The notes under the pieces: model-generated
What the model was told of the DNA's origin: nothing
Seen by the model: only the letters and a program-made list of their open reading frames with translations
Database searches by the model: none
Made by a program: the position numbers and the translations under genes
Shown here: piece after piece, positions 1 through 4,350 of the stretch
Layout of the letters: every line of letters begins with the position of its first letter
Position numbering within the stretch: the stretch's first letter is position 1
NCBI GenBank assembly: GCA_017615515.1
Contig: JAFZZX010000136.1
Span: 1-6,212 of the forward strand
Reading direction: 5' to 3'
DNA length: 6,212 bases
Origin: Clostridia bacterium
GTDB lineage: Bacteria > Bacillota > Clostridia > Christensenellales > CAG-1252

Positions 1-57
1 AATGGTGAGTACAATTTCGATATAATTGATTTGTATTTCTTTGTTCTCATCTTTCAT
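1..57 (-). CDS. N-terminal fragment of an unidentified ORF, cut by the window edge
   Basis: An ATG at 57-55 opens a frame with no stop up to base 1, giving 19 residues that begin MKDENKEIQI. It starts 12 nt after the stop of the 187-aa membrane-protein gene on the same strand, so the two would be co-transcribed. The A-rich sequence before the ATG (AAAGAAA) is a poor ribosome binding site. The charged start is followed by a hydrophobic/beta-like stretch. This is too short to assign a family. It matters because, if the upstream protein is a signalling-linked membrane effector, its cyclase or nucleotidyltransferase partner could be encoded here. That is inference. It could also be a chance short ORF. 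Confidence 0.4.
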   Translation of the reverse strand, partial: MKDENKEIQINYIEIVLTI

Positions 58-69
58 TTTCTTTAATTC

Positions 70-633
70 CTATTTTATTAATAATCCGAGCACAAGCATC
101 ATAACGGATATCATGGATAGCACTAGAGCAACGTTTAAAAGGCGATGCTTTATTAACAGTTTCTGGTCAAGCACGGTTATTCCCTCTTCAAGATCCGATA
201 GAGCTTTTTCAAGAAGCTGTCGACATATTCTTTTATCACGAGTTAGCTCCACTATGAGAGATACATTCACTTTGTGGAGTTTTCTTGACCTTAATCCTAC
301 CAACATCAAAACGGTTGATATCAGATTCATGACGCAAAATCCAACCACGAAGAATCGGGTCGATATAAGGCTGTCTTTCCAAGTAAAGGAGGAGAGCATT
401 TGTGCAAAAGCCATCCATAATGCGGCGTTAAATACCAAAAGCATATTTAGTTTTGCATCCGCCGCATTCCAAAGAGTATAGCGATTATTTCGCTCTTCTT
501 TTAAGAAGGAATAAACTTCCATCTGGCAGCAAGAAAGGTTTTCTTGGATGGCATCCTTATCCGACGATAGTTTTTCAATTGAGAACTGTCCTGGGATTGG
601 GTTTGTTGAACAATTCATTTCTCGTTCATTCAT
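70..633 (-). CDS. Hypothetical protein with three membrane segments (SLATT/Pycsar-effector-like layout)
   Basis: This 187-aa protein has a soluble N-terminus of about 60 residues. It has membrane segments near 62-81, 93-114 and 165-185, with a charged, probably helical stretch of about 50 residues (115-164) before the last one, which ends the protein at GLLIK. Just before the first segment is an EER...NAADAK...LL..N pattern (residues 46-69). It resembles the D-x-K...LL..N signature I associate with DUF5706/Pycsar membrane effectors and SLATT-type proteins, which damage membranes in cyclic-nucleotide-linked phage defence. The family assignment is from memory and the function is inferred. The chosen ATG (633-631) overlaps the stop of the upstream lipoprotein gene as ATGA. 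No good Shine-Dalgarno sequence is visible, so translation may be coupled. Met6 (618) is an alternative start. The gene is clearly AT-richer than its neighbours: bases 121-180 are 40% GC, while 4561-4620 in the ABC gene are 68%. This suggests horizontal acquisition. An ordinary membrane protein of unknown role is also possible. Confidence 0.75.
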   Translation of the reverse strand: MNEREMNCSTNPIPGQFSIEKLSSDKDAIQENLSCCQMEVYSFLKEERNNRYTLWNAADAKLNMLLVFNAALWMAFAQMLSSFTWKDSLISTRFFVVGFCVMNLISTVLMLVGLRSRKLHKVNVSLIVELTRDKRICRQLLEKALSDLEEGITVLDQKLLIKHRLLNVALVLSMISVMMLVLGLLIK

Positions 634-3600
634 GCATCCGTACAGTAGACGACGTAATTCCCCGCGAAATTATTCCAAAGGTCCCCTTTCGATATTGCCG
701 CCCACTGCGCTTTCGTCCCTTGGAAGTTAATCGAAGTCAAACTAGAGCAATGTGAGAACACGCTGTCCCCGATGACTGTCACACTCGAGGGGATCGTGAT
801 CGAGGTCAGCCCGGAGCAATCGCCGAACGTACATCTCGCGATGCTCGTCACGCCTGAGGGAATCTCAATCGAGGACAAAGAGGAGCAATTGGAGAACGCA
901 GATTTCTTGATGGTCGTTACGCCCGAGGGGATTGTGATCGATGTAATCCCGGAGTGATAGAACACACAGTCCTCAATGATCGTCACACTTGCGGGAATCG
1001 TAATAGATGTCAACATAGAACAATTATAGAACGCTCCGTTAAAGATATTCCCGCCCGTCACCGTTACGCTCCTTAGAGAGGAAGGAATGTAATAGGTAGA
1101 AGACTCAGTAAGGTGCGTATATGACAAGTGATAAAACTGCTTTACCGCCGTACCTCCGATGTAACTCGACATGCCGAAGATGTAGCCGAGCGGATATTGA
1201 TACGGATAGGCCGCCGTTTTGCCCGCTTTGTCCCCCACAAAGGGGAGCGTGATGCTTTGGAGCGAGGAGCAGCCGGCAAAGACGCCCCGGTTGATGGTTG
1301 TCACGTAATCCGGAACGACGATCTCGGTTACGGATTTGTCCTTGATGCCTGTGATCGTGCAAGTAGAATCGGTGGACGTAAAGTTAAAGTTGCTCATTTC
1401 CTCGCTGACCGTCCACTTTGCCGTGTAAGGCTTGCTCTCTGCTGGCATATCGAAAGTGTAGGAGAGGTCGGTTCCCTCACTGACCTTGTTTTCTCCGTCG
1501 AACCAGCCGAGCCAAGTGTAGCCCTCGTTGGTCACGGCAGTGATCGTCGTACTGCCGCCGACCGCCGTGGCACCTTCCACGCCGCTGACCGTGCCCGCTT
1601 CCGCGATGTTCTTTCTGAGCGTAATGGGGCAGGAGATCCACTTTGCTGTGTAGGTCTTGCTCTCCGCGGGCATATCGAAAGTATACGCGAGGTTGGTGCC
1701 TTCGCTGACCTTTTCATCTCCGTCAAACCAGCCGAGCCACGTGTATCTCGCGTTGGTCGTTGCCGTAACCGTTACTTTGTCTCCGACGTTGTACTTGCTT
1801 GTTAGTGACGACACACTCCCCGCCGATTCATTGTTGCGAGAGATCGTGACTTTGCTCCACTTCGCCGTGAGGTTTTTGCTTTCCGATGACATCTCGAAGG
1901 TGTAAGTTAGGTTGGTTCCTTCGCTGACTTTTTCGTCTCCGTCGAACCAGCCGACCCAGGTATAGCCGGCGTTGGTAGTGGCAGTGATCGTTGTGCTGCC
2001 GCCGACCGCTGTGGCGCCTTCCACGCCGCTGACCGTACCTGCTCCCGCTATGTTCTTTTTGAGCGTAGCGGGGCAGGGAATCCATTTTGCTGTGTAGGTC
2101 TTGCTCTCCGAGGGCATATTAAAAGCATATGTGAGGTCGGTGCCTTCGCTGATTTTCTCGTCTCCGTCGAACCAGCCGAGCCAAGTGTAGCCCGCGTAGG
2201 TCCTGGCGGTCACGGTGACCTTATCCCCGACTGCGTATTTGCCGGTAAGTGCGGATATGCTGCCGGCGTCGTCGTTGTCCTTTGCGAGGGTGACTTTGCA
2301 CCACCTTGCCGTGTACCGTTTTTCCTCTGCGGGCATATTAAAGGTGTAGCTGAGGCTCGTCCCTCGGCTGACCTTGGTCTCTCCGTCGAACCAGCCGACC
2401 CAAGTGTAGCCTGCATTGGTGCTTGCCTGCAGCGTAACGGTCGTGCCATAGTCATAGGCGCCTTCGCCCGTGACGGTGCCTGCGGTGAGGTCGGAGATGA
2501 TCGGAATGCATTGATATTGATTGATCTGCCACGATGCCGTCAGGGTGACGTCATTTGCGATCCGCCAGCCCGTGAGCGTCTTGCCGTCCGCCTCCGTGAT
2601 CTGCGTTTTTGCGTAGTACCATCCCGTGAAGGTGTAGCCCGTGCGGGTCGGCAGGGGGAAGGTCGCAGCAGAGGCGTAGGTCACCGTTTGTTCCGTGCCT
2701 TGTACGTTGCCCGCTTCGGGATCGAGCGTGACGGTGTAGGTGTTCGGCGTCATCGCCGCCTCGAAGGTGAGCGGTTCGCCCGTCACGTATTCGCCCTCGC
2801 AGCCCCAGCGTACGAAGGTGTAGCCTGCCACCGGTTGCGGCGCTGCATGATCCCCGAGGGTCGTATGGGTGAGAGCCTCTTCCTCCGCGACCAAGTTGCC
2901 CAATACGTAGTAGAGGACGGGCACACGGTAGTTCTTCCAGATTTTCAGCGTGTAGGTGCGGTTGACTTTGTCATCTGCGGAGTTTACGACGACGTAGAAC
3001 GTGTTATAGCCGCCCGTTAGGTTCGCCGCGAACTTGGTGGGGATCTTCTTTTGCCCCGTGATGTCTTCGTAGAGTTGCCAGCTGCTGTCTTTGGAGACGG
3101 TCAGCATTCCGGACAGATCGACGTAGTCGATGTTCTCCGCCACCTCATACGAGATCACGAGCCCTTCGACCGTGCCACCCTCGATGGCAGTTACTTTTGC
3201 CTTCGCGTCCTCTTCGTTGGAGCTGATCCCCGTATTCCCGTTCGGGTCTGCGTTGGGATCGACCTGCGGGTCGCCGCCCGTTTGACCGTTGCCGTTACCG
3301 GAGCCGGAACCATTGCCGGAACTTTCGCCGCTTGAGCTGTTCCCGCTCGATCCGGAGCCATTACCCGAGCCGCTTCCCGAGGAGGAGGGAGTGTAGCCGC
3401 TCGGCGTCTTGCCCTCGAGGCAGAAGTAGACCGTCCTACCGCCCATGCGGATCGTGATGACGCCGTCCTCGACCGTGCCGTCGTACATCGGCATTTCTTC
3501 GCCGAATTCTTCGGAGTAGAAGATGATGTCCTTGCCCGACACTTCGATCCTGCCCGATGCGCCGTCCGACGACCAGGTCGAGCCGTCGATGGTCAGGCTG

Positions 3601-3743
3601 TCGGACTTCACGAGCCGCCCGTCTTCAAAGAGATAGTACGTCCCTTTGATGCTCGATCCGCTCCCGCCGCAGGCGGTGAGGACGAGCGAAAGTGCCGCCA
3701 AAACGGCGATCAATACGAGAATGGTTTTGAAATAGCTTTTCAT
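630..3743 (-). CDS. Surface lipoprotein with InlB-type B-repeats and a C-terminal BspA-like leucine-rich repeat domain
   Basis: This 1037-aa protein starts with a lipoprotein signal peptide: a Lys-containing n-region, a hydrophobic core at 7-22 and lipobox LTAC with the lipid-modified Cys at 25. In order it then has a small beta-rich domain (about 32-113), a Gly/Ser/Asn linker (115-173), a region resembling a cadherin-like beta sandwich (about 174-272), and a degenerate repeat (about 273-333, GYTFVRWG). A canonical Listeria-Bacteroides InlB B-repeat follows (about 334-405, TRTGYTFTGWY), then five divergent B-repeats (411-777) and LRR_5/BspA-like repeats (about 798-1008). The end, GTKAQW...VVYCTDA, resembles the usual tail of BspA-type proteins. 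No LPXTG sorting signal is present, so anchoring is by lipid. The likely role is adhesion or binding of host or matrix ligands; this is inferred from domain type only. The start is supported by AGGAGGGG at 3751-3758 and a near-consensus promoter. The divergent XRE regulator is its likely controller. The stop overlaps the next gene by ATGA. No frameshift is seen. Confidence 0.9.
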   Translation of the reverse strand: MKSYFKTILVLIAVLAALSLVLTACGGSGSSIKGTYYLFEDGRLVKSDSLTIDGSTWSSDGASGRIEVSGKDIIFYSEEFGEEMPMYDGTVEDGVITIRMGGRTVYFCLEGKTPSGYTPSSSGSGSGNGSGSSGNSSSGESSGNGSGSGNGNGQTGGDPQVDPNADPNGNTGISSNEEDAKAKVTAIEGGTVEGLVISYEVAENIDYVDLSGMLTVSKDSSWQLYEDITGQKKIPTKFAANLTGGYNTFYVVVNSADDKVNRTYTLKIWKNYRVPVLYYVLGNLVAEEEALTHTTLGDHAAPQPVAGYTFVRWGCEGEYVTGEPLTFEAAMTPNTYTVTLDPEAGNVQGTEQTVTYASAATFPLPTRTGYTFTGWYYAKTQITEADGKTLTGWRIANDVTLTASWQINQYQCIPIISDLTAGTVTGEGAYDYGTTVTLQASTNAGYTWVGWFDGETKVSRGTSLSYTFNMPAEEKRYTARWCKVTLAKDNDDAGSISALTGKYAVGDKVTVTARTYAGYTWLGWFDGDEKISEGTDLTYAFNMPSESKTYTAKWIPCPATLKKNIAGAGTVSGVEGATAVGGSTTITATTNAGYTWVGWFDGDEKVSEGTNLTYTFEMSSESKNLTAKWSKVTISRNNESAGSVSSLTSKYNVGDKVTVTATTNARYTWLGWFDGDEKVSEGTNLAYTFDMPAESKTYTAKWISCPITLRKNIAEAGTVSGVEGATAVGGSTTITAVTNEGYTWLGWFDGENKVSEGTDLSYTFDMPAESKPYTAKWTVSEEMSNFNFTSTDSTCTITGIKDKSVTEIVVPDYVTTINRGVFAGCSSLQSITLPFVGDKAGKTAAYPYQYPLGYIFGMSSYIGGTAVKQFYHLSYTHLTESSTYYIPSSLRSVTVTGGNIFNGAFYNCSMLTSITIPASVTIIEDCVFYHSGITSITIPSGVTTIKKSAFSNCSSLSSIEIPSGVTSIARCTFGDCSGLTSITIPSSVTVIGDSVFSHCSSLTSINFQGTKAQWAAISKGDLWNNFAGNYVVYCTDA
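720..1352 (-). repeat. BspA-like leucine-rich repeats (LRR_5 type) at the lipoprotein C-terminus
   Basis: Residues 798-1008 carry units of the form SITIP.(S/G)VT.I...(A/V)F..CS.L. The SITIP-like strands begin at residues 913, 935, 958, 981 and 1004, a period of 22-23 residues. The first unit (VTEIVVPDYVTTINRGVF) is separated from the rest by a segment of about 80 residues (836-910) containing LPFVG, GYIFG and IPSSLRSV, a type of insertion I recognise from other BspA-like proteins. The fold is expected to be a ligand-binding solenoid. Confidence 0.85.
1413..2300 (-). repeat. 444-bp direct tandem duplication (two copies of a two-repeat unit)
   Basis: Copy A is 1857-2300 (residues 482-629) and copy B is 1413-1856 (residues 630-777); both encode 148 residues. 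By direct alignment R2 and R4 match at 53 of 73 positions, and R3 and R5 at 59 of 75. The DNA also matches at the same offset: the GCAGTGATCGT block at 1537 recurs at 1981, 444 bases away. No gaps are needed, so this is a clean in-frame duplication that has since diverged. Confidence 0.85.
1413..2513 (-). repeat. Five tandem divergent InlB B-repeats in the lipoprotein
   Basis: The repeat units are R1 2301-2513 (residues 411-481), R2 2082-2300 (482-554), R3 1857-2081 (555-629), R4 1638-1856 (630-702) and R5 1413-1637 (703-777). They are 71, 73, 75, 73 and 75 residues long. Every unit carries a core like GYTW(V/L)GWFDG, then (V/I)S.GT.L.Y.F.M and ends in T.(R/K)W. R2 and R4 share a KVT...LT.KY.VGDKVTVTA front half. 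R3 and R5 share a CP.TL.KNIA.AGTVSGVEG front half. The alternation shows that the array grew by duplicating a pair of units. Confidence 0.9.
3225..3401 (-). repeat. Low-complexity Gly/Ser/Asn/Pro linker within the lipoprotein
   Basis: Residues 115-173 are almost entirely Gly, Ser and Asn, ending in a Pro/Asp/Asn-rich stretch (DPQVDPNADPNGN). The composition fits a flexible spacer that lifts the binding domains away from the lipid anchor. The coding DNA is made of short imperfect repeats of Gly and Ser codons, so its length may vary by slippage. Confidence 0.85.
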
Positions 3744-3750
3744 TGCGATA

Positions 3751-3758
3751 CCCCTCCT
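3751..3758 (-). promoter_or_regulatory. Ribosome binding site of the lipoprotein gene
   Basis: AGGAGGGG on the minus strand lies 7 nt before the ATG at 3743. It fixes the start codon and predicts strong translation. Confidence 0.85.
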
Positions 3759-3768
3759 ATTATACTTT

Positions 3769-3797
3769 ATTATAGCTAACTAATGGTTAGTAGTCAA
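3769..3797 (-). promoter_or_regulatory. Sigma-A-type promoter of the lipoprotein gene
   Basis: Read on the minus strand there is TTGACT at 3797-3792, exactly 17 nt, then a perfect TATAAT at 3774-3769. Transcription would begin near 3762, leaving a leader of about 20 nt that includes the ribosome binding site. A second TATAAT at 3764-3759 is too close to the Shine-Dalgarno sequence to serve. The spacer holds an operator-like dyad (3775-3791), so a bound repressor would block polymerase. Confidence 0.8.
3775..3791. promoter_or_regulatory. Candidate operator O1, inside the lipoprotein promoter spacer
   Basis: The dyad CTAAC-N5-GTTAG spans 3776-3790, and an overlapping dyad ACTAA-N3-TTAGT spans 3779-3791. 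It fills the spacer between the -35 and -10 boxes of the lipoprotein promoter. The sequence GCTAACT at its left end recurs in O2. This placement is typical of repression by a small dimeric HTH protein; binding by the adjacent XRE protein is inferred. Confidence 0.6.
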
Positions 3798-3805
3798 GAG
3801 GAAAC

Positions 3806-3821
3806 GCTAACTGTCAGTTAT
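3806..3821. promoter_or_regulatory. Candidate operator O2, next to the regulator's -10 box
   Basis: TAACTG-T-CAGTTA at 3808-3820 is a perfect 6-bp inverted repeat and contains the same TAAC-N5-GTTA core as O1. Its centre (3814) is 31 bp from that of O1 (3783), about three helical turns, so two dimers could sit on the same face of the DNA. It directly abuts the plus-strand TATAAT of the regulator, suggesting autoregulation. Confidence 0.6.
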
Positions 3822-3826
3822 ATAAT
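3821..3826 (+). promoter_or_regulatory. Probable -10 box of the XRE regulator gene
   Basis: TATAAT on the plus strand lies 42 nt before the regulator start codon, so transcription would start near 3833. No sequence close to TTGACA is found 16-18 nt upstream (the 17-nt position reads GAGGAA), so the promoter is probably weak. Confidence 0.5.
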
Positions 3827-3868
3827 TTCCCTAGATTTATTTGAGACAGCGAGGGGAGGGCAAGGGAA

Positions 3869-4090
3869 ATGGAAGACGAGATCGTGCAAATAATCAAAGA
3901 GCGACTGCGCGAGGAATTAAAGAACACGAACCTATCCACCTACGAGATCGCGCGGCGGGTCGGCGTTTCACCCGAGATGATCACCCAGTACACGACCACC
4001 AAGAAGTTTCCCAAGCTCGACACCTTTGCCCGCCTTTGCAAAGCCCTCGACCTTTCCGCCAACTACATCCTCGGCATCACCGACTTTTAA
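3869..4090 (+). CDS. XRE-family helix-turn-helix transcriptional regulator
   Basis: This 73-aa protein is almost entirely a Cro/C1-type HTH domain. It has an N-terminal helix (about 3-18), a second helix STYEIARRVG (23-32), a recognition helix beginning SPEMITQYT (34-42), and the typical continuation PKLDTFARLCKALDLSANYILG (helices 4-5). It has no ligand-binding or protease domain. The ATG at 3869 follows GAGGGGAGGG (3851-3860) with an 8-nt gap, which supports this start. It is divergent from the surface lipoprotein gene and separated by 125 nt containing two similar dyads. From that layout it is likely a repressor of itself and the lipoprotein; the target is inferred and the ligand or signal is unknown. 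Control of another unlinked gene cannot be excluded. Confidence 0.9.
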   Translation: MEDEIVQIIKERLREELKNTNLSTYEIARRVGVSPEMITQYTTTKKFPKLDTFARLCKALDLSANYILGITDF

Positions 4091-4095
4091 CGGTA

Positions 4096-4128
4096 AGCGC
4101 TAATAGCCGACTGCGTCTTTTCTTTTTT
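4096..4128 (+). terminator. Weak possible terminator after the XRE gene
   Basis: A T-rich tract (4118-4128, ten T in eleven bases) lies 28 nt after the regulator stop. The only stem before it is short: GCGC 4097-4100 with GCGT 4113-4116, including one G-T pair and a 12-nt loop. The tract fits a terminator but the stem is poor, so the call is tentative. Confidence 0.3.
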
Positions 4129-4134
4129 ATAATA

Positions 4135-4202
4135 TATCGTTTTCATTACGATAGAGCGTCCCAAGCCCGCGACTGCGGAGAAGGTGGTAGAGACGAACGC
4201 TC
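4135..4202. other. Intergenic segment with nested inverted repeats, possible structured RNA
   Basis: TATCGT 4135-4140 pairs with ACGATA 4148-4153 across a 7-nt loop. Immediately after it, GAGCGT 4154-4159 pairs with ACGCTC 4197-4202, enclosing a small hairpin CCGC-GACT-GCGG at 4167-4178. A plus-strand TATAAT (4128-4133) lies just upstream but lacks a convincing -35 box. No ORF with a ribosome binding site is present. It could be a small RNA, part of a leader or trailer, or a degenerated repeat element. Confidence 0.3.
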
Positions 4203-4249
4203 AACAAGAAAGGGAGTAGGCGCGTACTACGTGTACGTAACTGCTCCCT
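4202..4249 (-). terminator. Probable intrinsic terminator of the ABC transporter operon
   Basis: A long hairpin spans 4211-4249. The outer stem AGGGAGTAG (4211-4219) pairs with CTGCTCCCT (4241-4249), with one G-T pair. An inner stem GCGTAC (4222-4227) pairs with GTACGT (4233-4238) around loop TACGT, separated by a symmetric 2 x 2 internal loop. Read on the minus strand the stem is followed by TTTCTTGTT, which gives the usual U-rich tail. It lies about 100 nt after the ABC gene stop. Plus-strand reading lacks a T tract. Confidence 0.5.
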
Positions 4250-4267
4250 CTCGAAGTTGTAGCGAAA

Positions 4268-4343
4268 GCCGCCGTTGGGGTCCACGCAAAATCATAGATT
4301 TTGTGGGGTGTTGGCGGCGAAGTATATGCCGCCTTATATGCCG
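4268..4343. repeat. Nested inverted repeat with competing arms downstream of the ABC gene
   Basis: CCAC-GC-AAAATC (4282-4293) and GATTTTGTGG (4297-4306) form a 10-bp stem with a 2-nt bulge and a 3-nt loop. Outside it, GCCGCC (4268-4273) can pair with GGCGGC (4313-4318). The same GGCGGC can instead pair with a second GCCGCC at 4328-4333 across a 9-nt loop. TATATGCCG also occurs twice, at 4323-4331 and 4335-4343. There is no T tract on either side, so it is not a standard terminator. It may be a dispersed intergenic repeat or an RNA-stabilising 3' structure. Confidence 0.5.
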
Positions 4344-4350
4344 TCGCTGC

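Noticed and set aside
26..481. A 151-aa plus-strand frame over the left membrane-protein gene
   Set aside because: It is the complement of a membrane protein (Ser/Phe/Arg-rich shadow). The minus-strand frame has a coherent topology and is coupled to the upstream gene, so it is preferred.
1128..1805. A 225-aa open frame on the plus strand opposite the lipoprotein gene
   Set aside because: It mirrors the tandem repeats of the lipoprotein (internal LALC/LALR.HIES.REVG repeats), which is expected for the antisense of a repeat array. No ribosome binding site or known domain supports it.
1413..2513. Regular repeats that might suggest a CRISPR array
   Set aside because: The units are over 200 bp, in frame and protein-coding; they are B-repeats, not short repeats with unique spacers.
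2511..3335. Plus-strand open frames of 169 and 94 aa opposite the lipoprotein gene
   Set aside because: Arg/Val-rich translations without domains, antisense to a well-supported gene.
3759..3764. Second TATAAT on the minus strand upstream of the lipoprotein gene
   Set aside because: A start 7 nt downstream would fall inside the Shine-Dalgarno sequence, and no -35 box sits 17 nt upstream; the TATAAT at 3769-3774 has a TTGACT at the ideal distance.
3744..3868. A riboswitch or attenuator in the lipoprotein leader
   Set aside because: The predicted leader is only about 20 nt, too short for a riboswitch; the visible dyads fit DNA operators better.
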